Notes under the pieces: generated by a model | Told to the model about the DNA's origin: nothing | Databases searched by the model: none | The model's input: the letters and a program-made list of their open reading frames with translations, nothing else | Part shown: positions 47,732-56,167 of the stretch, one piece after another | How the letters are laid out: the number at the start of each line of letters is the position of its first letter | Numbering within the stretch: the first letter of the stretch is position 1 | Assembly: GCF_023284005.1 (NCBI RefSeq) | Contig: NZ_JAKIKS010000005.1 | Coordinates: 1-64,000, forward strand | Origin: Shewanella surugensis | GTDB lineage: Bacteria > Pseudomonadota > Gammaproteobacteria > Enterobacterales > Shewanellaceae | Length of the DNA stretch: 64,000 bases | Direction: 5' to 3' | Made by a program: the position numbers and the translations under genes

Positions 47732-49504
47732 CTAAAAACACTGGGGAAAATGCTGGCGTAACAACTTCATCATATTACGCTTTTGCTTAAAGTGTTTAAT
47801 GATATCACCAATCATGTCATATAATTGCGTGCAATTACCATTTGTAGCTTTTAACTGCTTTTCGATTTTAAGCAATAAGTCTGTCGCTTCCCGGTAAGCA
47901 TCATTATGGGTTTGAGCAATAATAGCGCTAAGTGATTTATAATATAACGCCATCGCTTCTTGGGGATGTTCTGTCATAATGACATCGGCCAGTTTGACCC
48001 ATTGATCTGGTGCGACTGAATGCGATGCAGCCCAAGCACGGGCTTTTTCTAGCATCTGCTGAGCCTCGCTGCTTTGGCTCCCTGTGCACTGATCTAAGTA
48101 AAACCGCATCACCTCACACATATCCGCCCCAAAGCGGTGAAAACCCGGCTGTGTTTGCTGCGATGCCTCAATCAGTGCTTGCTCAACCTTATGCAACAAG
48201 TCTGGCTCCATCACCCCTGTTTGCAGCTCTAAGGCTTGCAATTGCTTAAAGCCATTGACACTGGGATTGTCCATAAACAGCTGCCATGCAAGCGTCCATG
48301 CGGGTTTACATTCCCCCAAGGCAAGACGCACTTTTATCTCCCACTTTTTACAGTCCCGCTCATCATAAGGCCGACTCACACATTGATACGCCAGCTTAAG
48401 ATAATGCTCGGCATCCAATTCGTCACCCCGTGCTAAACAATCCTCACTGATCCTTAAATAATCCGCTGAAGAGTCCGCTTTCATGATCAATAACCGCAAC
48501 TGTTTTGGCCAATCACCTTGGGCTTGCGCAGCTTCAACCAAAGCGGATATAAGTCGGTCAAACACACTTTTTTGCTTCCAGTCATCAAAATCTACCCCCG
48601 CTTTCAACAAGTTATCAACGCCCGTCTGGCACAGGGATAAAAACGCCGTGTTCACCGTGTCAGTGATGTTAAAATCATCGGGCACACTGGGAAACACATC
48701 ATATTGATAGGTTTTAAAGTGTTCAAATAACCACTGGGCTTTTTCCTCATCAGACCAAGATAGCTGATTAAACAGCTGACTGAGGTTCTCATTGAGCTGG
48801 CCTTCAATGGTAAAACGAAAGCCTCCTGAATCGTCGATGTCTTCCAGCACCTCATTTAAGCGGATCAAGGCTTGTAAGTTCAATGCCCACTGCTGTTCTA
48901 TGGTCAATGTCGCAATGGCAGGAAAAATCACCTCAAACAAGGCATCGGCAGCATCAAAGTAGCCGCTAGTCTCATTCCAGTCCCATACTTGCTCTTTTGG
49001 CAAGGCCAGCATGATTTGTTGACTCAACATGCTTGTGTCCACCGTCTGGGTATCACTGGCCATTCGCTCACATGACATTAGCAGCGACCATTTCTGGTAT
49101 TCATGCTCAGAACCCTCTAACAGATCCATAATAATATCAGCCAGCTCAGTGGCAGGTTTAGCCGCAAACCACGCCATTAACTGCGCCCGTTCATCATCTT
49201 GCTCAGCCCTCTCTGCGCCCAACTCGGCCAACTCTGCTGTAGACAAATGCTCGACTTGCAATCCGACTGCGACTGCGTGTTTACATACATCCTGATACTC
49301 CGCCGCGGGGCAAGTACAACTTGCCTGCGTCTCACCTTCGAAAGAGTCTAACGTCACCTTATACAAGTGTTGCCCTGCAACGCTCGCCGTCACTTGGTTA
49401 TCGACAATCATCAACTTGCTAACGCTGTTTGACGCATACAAGCCATAGCCCAAATCGTAGCTTTTACTGCTCACACTGTCTTTTATTGCCTTTAAATTAA
49501 ACAT
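47732..49504 (-). CDS. SWIM zinc-finger protein in the restriction locus
   Basis: 590 residues. Near the N-terminus CTCPAAEYQDVCKHAVAVG holds the SWIM pattern CxC...CxH (Cys63, Cys65, Cys74, His76), a zinc site linked to DNA or protein binding. The rest is a long helical array resembling repeats (LRISEDCLARGDELDAEHYL) without enzymatic motifs. AGGAGAT lies before ATG 49504, nine bases after hsdS ends, so it is co-transcribed with the type I genes. SWIM proteins of this size are found beside defence genes, but no mechanism can be named. Confidence 0.8.
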   Translation of the reverse strand: MFNLKAIKDSVSSKSYDLGYGLYASNSVSKLMIVDNQVTASVAGQHLYKVTLDSFEGETQASCTCPAAEYQDVCKHAVAVGLQVEHLSTAELAELGAERAEQDDERAQLMAWFAAKPATELADIIMDLLEGSEHEYQKWSLLMSCERMASDTQTVDTSMLSQQIMLALPKEQVWDWNETSGYFDAADALFEVIFPAIATLTIEQQWALNLQALIRLNEVLEDIDDSGGFRFTIEGQLNENLSQLFNQLSWSDEEKAQWLFEHFKTYQYDVFPSVPDDFNITDTVNTAFLSLCQTGVDNLLKAGVDFDDWKQKSVFDRLISALVEAAQAQGDWPKQLRLLIMKADSSADYLRISEDCLARGDELDAEHYLKLAYQCVSRPYDERDCKKWEIKVRLALGECKPAWTLAWQLFMDNPSVNGFKQLQALELQTGVMEPDLLHKVEQALIEASQQTQPGFHRFGADMCEVMRFYLDQCTGSQSSEAQQMLEKARAWAASHSVAPDQWVKLADVIMTEHPQEAMALYYKSLSAIIAQTHNDAYREATDLLLKIEKQLKATNGNCTQLYDMIGDIIKHFKQKRNMMKLLRQHFPQCF

Positions 49505-49512
49505 GACATCTC

Positions 49513-51267
49513 CTATTCAATCAGTCTGGGATCAGCAGTCATCACAGCAAGCGACGCATTCGCGACTGACTCGACTGACTCACTAAAAACCACATTAGGG
49601 CCCACATTAGAAACATCGGAAACATCAGCGCTGTTAGGGTGTTTTCTTGCACTGACAGACAGTTCATCGACAGACAGTTCATCGACAGACAGTTCACCAG
49701 AAATAAGTTTGGGGAGTAAGGTGTCGCGGAGTTTGGTTAGGGCTTCATTTTGCTGCTCATTTGTAGCAATCTTATTCATAAATGCGCTGACTAAAATCTC
49801 AAATTCATTAAGAATGCTTTCGCTTGAATAGATACATTCAGCTTTGGCTACATCTTCAGGCTTAATAGCAGGATATGCAGCTCCATCAGCAATACGGGTA
49901 AATTCTTTAATACAATCTTCATTTGTTAATGAAAGATATGAAAAAGCTCTATAGTTCTCTTGATTTGCCCTTACAACAGTAAAGCCAGTACTTCCAGTTA
50001 GACCTTCTTCATTCACGTAAGCAAACGATCTATTTGCGGGTCTAACAACACCAATTATCGTATCGTGAGGTTGAAGAATTCTTCTAGCTCGACTTGGGGC
50101 ATCTTCAAATGCATAATTGGCAACCTCTCCAATAGATCCATTCTTTGCATTAGCCAGATCCACATATTTTACTGTTTCAGGTGAATTTTTTTTAGTCCAA
50201 GATTGAGGGTTGATTTTACATAGTCCATCAATTGTATTTTCAACCCACCCCTTAGGGATCCACCCTAGCTGCTGATTAAATTCAAACTCACTGGGGAAAT
50301 GGCGGTGGATGTTGTTATCTTCACTGTGACTTTCTACTCCGCTGTAGGCACTGTCTAAGCTGTGGCTCTTATCTTGGCTGCGACTCTTATCTTGGCTGTT
50401 GGCACTTTCTGCGCTGCGACTCTTGACTAAGCTGTGGGCACTTTCTGAGCTGTGGGCACTTTCTGAAAAAAGTGCGGCTAAGTCACAATTTTTGGCGGCG
50501 GCTTCCGCTTGCAATGCCGTCAAACGCAATTGTGCTTTATGACGCAGCACATCAGGAAAGTCAGCAGGGAAATCATTGGCAAAATCGAGGTTGTCGAGAG
50601 AATCGTTAAGCGCTTCGAGATTAAAATCAGCTTTAGCCAGCAGTTTCATCAAGAGGTTGTCAAACACAGGATCGAAGTCGACAAACCAGCTTTTAAACAA
50701 GGTCTGCGCCATTTGCTCAAGAGTTTGGTTGGTTTGGCGGTTGAGGTTTATTTTTTTATCTAAAGCAGAGAGATTTTTTGCTATAAATTGCCTTTCTGTA
50801 CGACTAGGACACTGAAAATTAAATGCGTAAATATCTTTTAAAGTGATGCTTGCCTGATTCGCACTTCCTTGCGCCGTCGAAATTATATAATCAGAAAATT
50901 CTTTAGATTTAAGTAGGTAATATAAAAACAATTGATCATTATCATCGTTTGAATTAGCTCTAAACCTAACCGCATTTTGATTCAAAAGAAATTCTTCACA
51001 ATTATCAGGTACTTTTATTACTTTACCTACAACAGAAGCAGGGTTTTTTGGCCATGAACCAACAGTAGCTATCACCACATCATTATAACGCAATCTAAAG
51101 TTACTTTTATCTAATGCTATACCATCTGAAACATATTTTAAATCTGATGTTTCAATAGAATCAGTAGTCAAATTACTAACTCTAACAACAGCTACTCCAT
51201 CTTCAATATAGTCTTTAGATTTAAATGCGTACCCTTTCTGGTGAACTGCAAAATCTTCCAATTTCAT
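49513..51267 (-). CDS. hsdS: hsdS, type I specificity subunit
   Basis: 584 residues with two target recognition domains. The first covers about 1-160 and is followed by the conserved helix DKKINLNRQTNQTLEQMAQT and a central region. The second begins near LGWIPKGWVENTIDGLCKIN and is followed by the second conserved helix (NEALTKLRDTLLPKLISGEL). In the central spacer (268-315) eight degenerate hexapeptides of the SESAHS type are inserted, and the C-terminus carries DELSV repeats. The start ATG 51267 follows GGAGG; an in-frame GTG/ATG at 51288 overlaps a duplicated hsdM tail. With HsdM it should form an active methyltransferase. Confidence 0.9.
   Translation of the reverse strand: MKLEDFAVHQKGYAFKSKDYIEDGVAVVRVSNLTTDSIETSDLKYVSDGIALDKSNFRLRYNDVVIATVGSWPKNPASVVGKVIKVPDNCEEFLLNQNAVRFRANSNDDNDQLFLYYLLKSKEFSDYIISTAQGSANQASITLKDIYAFNFQCPSRTERQFIAKNLSALDKKINLNRQTNQTLEQMAQTLFKSWFVDFDPVFDNLLMKLLAKADFNLEALNDSLDNLDFANDFPADFPDVLRHKAQLRLTALQAEAAAKNCDLAALFSESAHSSESAHSLVKSRSAESANSQDKSRSQDKSHSLDSAYSGVESHSEDNNIHRHFPSEFEFNQQLGWIPKGWVENTIDGLCKINPQSWTKKNSPETVKYVDLANAKNGSIGEVANYAFEDAPSRARRILQPHDTIIGVVRPANRSFAYVNEEGLTGSTGFTVVRANQENYRAFSYLSLTNEDCIKEFTRIADGAAYPAIKPEDVAKAECIYSSESILNEFEILVSAFMNKIATNEQQNEALTKLRDTLLPKLISGELSVDELSVDELSVSARKHPNSADVSDVSNVGPNVVFSESVESVANASLAVMTADPRLIE
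50325..50468 (-). repeat. 18-bp coding repeats in hsdS spacer
   Basis: Eight units of 18 bases encode SESAHS, SESAHS, LVKSRS, AESANS, QDKSRS, QDKSHS, LDSAYS and GVESHS. The same kind of unit is found in hsdM at 53,536-53,630. It lies between the two recognition domains of HsdS, where spacer length affects the gap between half-sites. Confidence 0.85.
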
Positions 51268-51277
51268 TGATTGCCTC

Positions 51278-51359
51278 CTACTCCCCATAACCCAGTGCCT
51301 CCAAGTTTTGACGGATGGCGTTAACCCGTTTATTTATCTGACAATATAGGCTAACTTTT
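51278..51359 (-). repeat. Duplicated 3' end of hsdM
   Basis: Directly before hsdS the codons for NAIRQNLEALGYGE plus a stop repeat the end of HsdM (NAIRKNLEALGYGE), and similarity begins about ten codons earlier (SLYCQINK against TLYSQMSQ). The DUF1016 gene lies exactly between the original and this copy. Confidence 0.9.
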
Positions 51360-51365
51360 GTGTAA

Positions 51366-52427
51366 TTACTCATGGCGTTCACCTGCGACTTTAGCGGCAT
51401 TTTTCAGCTGCTGTTGCACACGTTCACGCTCTTTTTGTAGTTCAATGCACAGCTCTTCTTCGGTGGGAAGGTGGGTGATATATTGAGAAGCAAAAAGTTG
51501 CTTACTCTCATTCAGCACCGAGTATTTCACTACAGTATTATTAGTTTCTGAGCACAAAATCAAACCTATGGTGGGGTTATCCGTCGTTTGGCGTTTGTGT
51601 TGTTCATACATGCGTACATACATGTCCATTTGCCCTACATCTTGATGACTTAACTTATTCAGTTTTAAATCTATCAGTACAAAACATTTAAGGTGGTAAT
51701 TGTAAAATACCAAGTCAATAAAATAATCCCCATCGTCAGTGATTATGCGTTGCTGGCGATCCACAAACGCAAACCCTTTACCGAGTTCCAATAAAAATTT
51801 TTGCAGATTATTGATAATACCCTGCTCTAAGTCAGACTCTTGATAATGGCCACTGTCTAAGTTCAAAAAATCAAGTATGTAAGGATCGCGTAGATAATCT
51901 TCAGCCGTTTCTGCTAAAGGCGCTGTTTTTTCAGTGGCCTCTTGCTCAACAGGTATTTTATCTCGACTCGACAATAAACGTTCGTAATAAAGCGTCCCAA
52001 TTTGACGTTCAAGTGCACGTACGCTCCAGTTTTGCTGTGCAGATTCTTGCATATACCACAGTCGGGCTTGCTCACTTTCGATACTGAGTAATTTGTTATA
52101 ATGCGACCAACTCAATTTGGTAGACAGTGTCTGCCGATTTGGAAACGCAACAAAAAACGCCCTCATATTACGTAAATTTCTGACTGAAAACCCTTTCCCA
52201 AGCACTTTAGTCAGTTTTTCAGATAACTGTGTTAGCTGTGCTTTACCGTATTGCGCACGCACCTTACCTTGTTGTTCATCCTCAATAATTAAGCGCCCAA
52301 TTTGCCAATAGGCTGTCACCATTGCATGATTAACGCTTTGTTTAACCTGAGTACGCGCTTGCTCTATCACCCGCTTAATGTCAGTAAATATGGCTTGGGT
52401 GTTTATCTCTTGCCCTCTACTCCCCAT
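51366..52427 (-). CDS. DUF1016/YhcG-type PD-(D/E)xK nuclease
   Basis: About 353 residues. The N-terminal helical DUF1016_N domain (VNHAMVTAYWQIGRLIIEDE ... LSWSHYNKLLSIESEQARLW) is followed by the PD-(D/E)xK nuclease domain with GDYFIDLVFYNYHLKCFVLI, then DLKLNKLSHQDVGQMDMYVR. Asp in FIDLVF and Lys in IDLK are the expected catalytic residues. Such proteins are frequent in type I restriction loci; their role is uncertain. ATG 52427 is chosen because GGAGG precedes it and it overlaps the hsdM stop; a longer frame reaches 52460. A broken paralogue is at 46,825-47,622. Confidence 0.88.
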   Translation of the reverse strand: MGSRGQEINTQAIFTDIKRVIEQARTQVKQSVNHAMVTAYWQIGRLIIEDEQQGKVRAQYGKAQLTQLSEKLTKVLGKGFSVRNLRNMRAFFVAFPNRQTLSTKLSWSHYNKLLSIESEQARLWYMQESAQQNWSVRALERQIGTLYYERLLSSRDKIPVEQEATEKTAPLAETAEDYLRDPYILDFLNLDSGHYQESDLEQGIINNLQKFLLELGKGFAFVDRQQRIITDDGDYFIDLVFYNYHLKCFVLIDLKLNKLSHQDVGQMDMYVRMYEQHKRQTTDNPTIGLILCSETNNTVVKYSVLNESKQLFASQYITHLPTEEELCIELQKERERVQQQLKNAAKVAGERHE

Positions 52428-54120
52428 AGCCCAGTGCCTCCAAGTTTTTTCGGATGGCATTATCGAGTGCTTCTGCTTGGCTCATCTGGCTATATAAGGT
52501 TTGGCTAAGCTCCTGCATTTTCACTTCAAACGGAATGCCGTCATCAGCAATTTCGGCGGCGCCCACGTAACGGCCGGGGGTGAGCACATAATCGTTGGCC
52601 TTGATGTCTGCAATAGTGGCGGATTTACAATAACCTGCTTTATCTTCATAGCTCTGCTGTTTATATGCGCTTTCTGGCTGCTGCTCCGTTGCTAGATCTT
52701 CGCCGCGCCATGTGTGATAGGTTTGGGTGATCGCCTGAATGTCAGCATCGGTCAATTCTTTTAGAGTGCGATTGACCATAGAGCCCATCTCGCGGGCATC
52801 GATAAACAGGGTTTCACCTTGGCGATCGCGGCGTTTGAGCATGCCGCTCTCGTTATTGCCGCGCTTATCTTTAGCGATAAACCATAAGCACACCGGAATT
52901 TGGGTGGTGTAAAACAGCTGCCCCGGCAATGCGATCATGCAATCGACCAAGTCATTTTCGATAATGCGCTGGCGAATATCGCCTTCACCACTGGTGTTTG
53001 ACGACATAGAGCCGTTGGCCAGTACAAAACCTGCGGTGCCGTGTTCACTGAGTTTTGAGATCATGTGCATGATCCACGCGTAGTTGGCATTACCCGTTGG
53101 CGGATCATCGACTAATTCGTTGTCGCTGCGCCACTGTTTTTGGTTAAACGGCGGATTGGCCATGATGTAATCAGCTTTCAAGTCGGGGGGCTGATCTTTA
53201 AAGAAACTGTCCCCTGCCACATCACCCAAGTTACCGGAAATGCCGCGCACCGCCAGATTCATCTTCGCCAGCTTATAGGAGGTATTGGTATATTCTTGGC
53301 CGTAAATCGACACGTTTTTTTGGTTGCCGTTATGGCTGTTGATAAATTTAAGCGACTGCACAAACATACCACCCGAGCCACAGCAAGGATCGTAAATTTT
53401 ACCCGAAAACGGTTCAATCATATCGGCAATCAGAGTCACGATAGACTTGGGGGTATAGAACTCTCCGCCGCCTTTGCCTTCGGTGGCAGCAAATTTACCC
53501 AAAAAATACTCATACACCCGGCCGACGATATCTTCTTCGCTCTTGGCGCGCTCTGTGCTGTTGGGACTTTCTCCACTGTTGGGACTTTCCGCGCTGTGGG
53601 CACTTTTTTCGCTGTGGGCACTTTCATTAGCGTTAGCAGCTGTTGTCGGTAACGTATCGATATTATTGATGGTATCAATGAGGGCAGACAGCTTGCTAAC
53701 ATCTAAGCCTAAGCGGGAAAAGTAATTATCAGGTAGTGCACCTGCGAGGGCTTTGTTGTTCTTCTCCACGCTGTGCAGGGCGCTGTCAATTTTAACCGCG
53801 ATGTCGTTTTGTTTAGCGTTAATTTGAATAAATGACCAACGCGCCTCTTCGGGCAAGTAAAACACGTTTTCCATGGTGTAAAAGTCCACCATGTCGAGGT
53901 ATTCTGCGCCGTATTCTTTTTCAATCGCAGCTTTACGCACTTCAAATTTATCGCTGATAAATTTAAGGAAGATAAGGCTCAATACAATGTGTTTGTATTC
54001 TGATGACTCGACGCTACCACGCAGCTTGTTGGCGCTGTCCCATAAGGCTTCTTCAAAGCCGACGGCGGCCTTTTTTGCTAGTGTTTTTGTCCTTGCTGGT
54101 TTTGTTGCTGGCGTTGCCAT
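52417..54120 (-). CDS. hsdM: hsdM, type I DNA N6-adenine methyltransferase subunit
   Basis: 567 residues. The N-terminal helical domain (FEEALWDSANKLRGSVESSE) is followed by the N6-methyltransferase domain with motif I DPCCGSGGMF (244-253) and catalytic NPPF (322-325). Between them, residues 166-194 are an inserted tract of hexapeptides (ESAHSE, KSAHSA, ESPNSG, ESPNST). ATG 54120 follows GAGG; a longer TTG start at 54153 is possible. It is the first gene of the type I operon and looks complete, so the host is probably methylated at the HsdS site even though hsdR is broken. Confidence 0.93.
   Translation of the reverse strand: MATPATKPARTKTLAKKAAVGFEEALWDSANKLRGSVESSEYKHIVLSLIFLKFISDKFEVRKAAIEKEYGAEYLDMVDFYTMENVFYLPEEARWSFIQINAKQNDIAVKIDSALHSVEKNNKALAGALPDNYFSRLGLDVSKLSALIDTINNIDTLPTTAANANESAHSEKSAHSAESPNSGESPNSTERAKSEEDIVGRVYEYFLGKFAATEGKGGGEFYTPKSIVTLIADMIEPFSGKIYDPCCGSGGMFVQSLKFINSHNGNQKNVSIYGQEYTNTSYKLAKMNLAVRGISGNLGDVAGDSFFKDQPPDLKADYIMANPPFNQKQWRSDNELVDDPPTGNANYAWIMHMISKLSEHGTAGFVLANGSMSSNTSGEGDIRQRIIENDLVDCMIALPGQLFYTTQIPVCLWFIAKDKRGNNESGMLKRRDRQGETLFIDAREMGSMVNRTLKELTDADIQAITQTYHTWRGEDLATEQQPESAYKQQSYEDKAGYCKSATIADIKANDYVLTPGRYVGAAEIADDGIPFEVKMQELSQTLYSQMSQAEALDNAIRKNLEALGYGE
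53536..53630 (-). repeat. 18-bp coding repeats in hsdM
   Basis: Four clear 18-base units and a weaker fifth, with core 'ctgtgggcacttt' or 'ctgttgggactttc' on the plus strand, encode (E/K)S(A/P)(H/N)Sx. Units of the same type are inserted in hsdS. Confidence 0.88.
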
Positions 54121-54260
54121 AAAGCCCTCATGATCCGCTTGATATTGATCCAAATAATGAACCGCATATCATACAGTAAATAACGATAAAGATGAGAGAA
54201 AAATTAAAGCCTTAGTTAACAATTTGAGCACCCAAACTGAAGCAAGTGTGCCATAAGCGC

Positions 54261-55469
54261 TTATCTGACTTTAGCTTGAAAGCGTTCAAACTCATTCAAA
54301 GCCTCAAAGGCACTAAATACTGTCCAGCCGTGGCGTTGTAATCTTGCCGTGTTTTCGCTCTTGATGAGCACGGCGACGTTACGCTTCTGCCAACAGAGAT
54401 CGATCGCAATCCAGTTATTATTATCCCAGTTATTATCTCGGTTGCCGTTATCCTTACCGGGTTTGGGTTTGGGTTTGGGTTTAGGTTTAGGATTGACATC
54501 AGCATTAATTACCACCCCCAGCTCCCCTTGCGGCAGACCCATGGTTTGGCATTTTTGCAATAAGCCATCAAGCGCAGTATCGGCGCAGTCACGTAACTGC
54601 TGATAATCAAACACATCAAATTTGTGCTGCTCACGCCTAAGGCGATTAATGATAAGCACATCTTCATTGCTAACTCGCATATGGCTGTGATGAGGTTGTT
54701 TCTTGTGACAATCAATACACAGCGCCCTTAAATTGCTGCGGCCATTGTCCGCCTTATTGCCATTAACATGATGCGCGTGCAACAGCTTAGTATATTGAGT
54801 TAAATTCACGTCACATTGCTCACAGGTGTAATCTAATTCACTTCTTAACTGAGTGGAGATGGAATCCCAATCGGCGGTATAATTACCCTTTTTTTTATTA
54901 CTGGGCAAGCTGTTAAAATGCGCACTGTAAGTACTGAACAATTGCTCAAATGAAAAAGCATTAACAACTTGATTTTTCACCCTATGCCCTTGACTCGAAT
55001 AGCCCTGATAATTGAGCAGCGTTAAGCAATTTTTACACACGCCTAAATCTGCTTCACCTTTTATATCTTGCTTTAATTTGAAATTACGGCCAAAAACAGG
55101 GAAGAAACCATCAACACGGTTAATCACTTTATAGCGATCAAAACGGCCCGTTTCTCTCATTAGCTCTAATGTTGAACATTCGGCCACATGGATCCTACAC
55201 CCCTGTTTGCCATCTTCTAATATAAACTGAATTTCATCACCTTGATCAGGAATATACAGCATCACCTGATCGCCATGGTAACTTAAGACCCCATGGGAAC
55301 CATCGATCTCATCGAGTTGAATATCTTTACCTAAAATCACACCTATTGTTAAGTGACTAGCGATACTTTCTAATTCATTGACATGACGCGTCACTGAAAA
55401 AGACGCGGCCACTTTACCGAGTGGCGCAATCGCCTGATGCAGTGCGCTAAAGTCGACATTGAGCTTCAT
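54261..55469 (-). CDS. zorE: ZorE, HNH nuclease of Zorya type II
   Basis: 402 residues with an HNH domain in the middle: CEQC (216-219), HAHHVNGNKADN (231-242) and CIDCHKKQPHH (251-261), the two Cys pairs holding zinc and the His residues forming the catalytic site. Another Cys pair (VCKNC, 145-148) precedes it. A KP repeat (KPKPKPKPKP) links it to a C-terminal domain of unknown fold (WIAIDLCWQKRNVAVLIKSE). The start ATG overlaps the zorB stop as TAATG. Gene order zorA-zorB-zorE defines type II Zorya, in which ZorE is the effector nuclease. Confidence 0.88.
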   Translation of the reverse strand: MKLNVDFSALHQAIAPLGKVAASFSVTRHVNELESIASHLTIGVILGKDIQLDEIDGSHGVLSYHGDQVMLYIPDQGDEIQFILEDGKQGCRIHVAECSTLELMRETGRFDRYKVINRVDGFFPVFGRNFKLKQDIKGEADLGVCKNCLTLLNYQGYSSQGHRVKNQVVNAFSFEQLFSTYSAHFNSLPSNKKKGNYTADWDSISTQLRSELDYTCEQCDVNLTQYTKLLHAHHVNGNKADNGRSNLRALCIDCHKKQPHHSHMRVSNEDVLIINRLRREQHKFDVFDYQQLRDCADTALDGLLQKCQTMGLPQGELGVVINADVNPKPKPKPKPKPGKDNGNRDNNWDNNNWIAIDLCWQKRNVAVLIKSENTARLQRHGWTVFSAFEALNEFERFQAKVR

Positions 55470-56167
55470 TATTGCGCCTCTAAGATCCGTTTAATTTGAA
55501 TGTCGGCATTGGTGATCGCCCTAAATGACACTCGTCTTGACATAGCCGCGTCCTCAGCGCCGTCTTGCATGATTAAGCGGGAGGAAGAAAAGCCCACGGC
55601 GGCAATGGTCGCCTTTATCCAATCCGATTCATTCGGCATTAACCCGTAACCATATTCTAAAACGGCGCAGGTTCGGCCTTGTGACAGTCGCATATTATAA
55701 AAATAGGCTTGGGCCTGTGTTGAGCCCCGCAATCCTGCACTGGAAGTATGACCTTCGATTCTGATTTCATCTAATGAATCACGATATGGCGTTAATACAT
55801 GGATATATCTCGGGAAGAAGTCATCTAAAATTTGCTTATAAGTTGCGCTTAATGTGGTTTCATTATTGGCAAATAACACATCGGGTGACTGAAAGTTAAA
55901 TGCTAAGGTTTCTTTATCGATCCTTGCACCCCATCGGATCAGATCATGTTGAAATTCTTGCTCTAACGCTTCAAAAATCGCCACTTGATTTTGTTGGTAC
56001 GCAACTGTCATCTCTTTGATTTTATTGTTTTCTTTTTGAGTGTTGAGCATAAAAACGATGGCAATAAATAAAAACACCATCATCAGCCCCGCCATTAAAT
56101 CAGACACTGTCAGCCAATGCTCGCCACTGTCTTGCATGTTGTCGCTTGAGCCAAAGAGTGTATTCAT
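55469..56167 (-). CDS. zorB: ZorB, MotB/OmpA-like subunit of Zorya
   Basis: 232 residues. One membrane helix near the N-terminus carries the ion-binding Asp23 in WLTVSDLMAGLMMVFLFIAI. A peptidoglycan-binding OmpA/MotB domain follows, with LDEIRIEGHTSSAGLRGSTQ and a final MSRRVSFRAI. ZorB and ZorA form a MotAB-like, proton-driven complex that senses phage entry. The start overlaps the zorA stop and the stop overlaps the zorE start (both TAATG), so the three genes are translationally coupled. Confidence 0.92.
   Translation of the reverse strand: MNTLFGSSDNMQDSGEHWLTVSDLMAGLMMVFLFIAIVFMLNTQKENNKIKEMTVAYQQNQVAIFEALEQEFQHDLIRWGARIDKETLAFNFQSPDVLFANNETTLSATYKQILDDFFPRYIHVLTPYRDSLDEIRIEGHTSSAGLRGSTQAQAYFYNMRLSQGRTCAVLEYGYGLMPNESDWIKATIAAVGFSSSRLIMQDGAEDAAMSRRVSFRAITNADIQIKRILEAQ

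Noticed and set aside
53140-53652. 170-codon plus-strand ORF antisense to hsdM
   Set aside because: Long open antisense frame caused by hsdM codon use; the minus strand clearly encodes HsdM.
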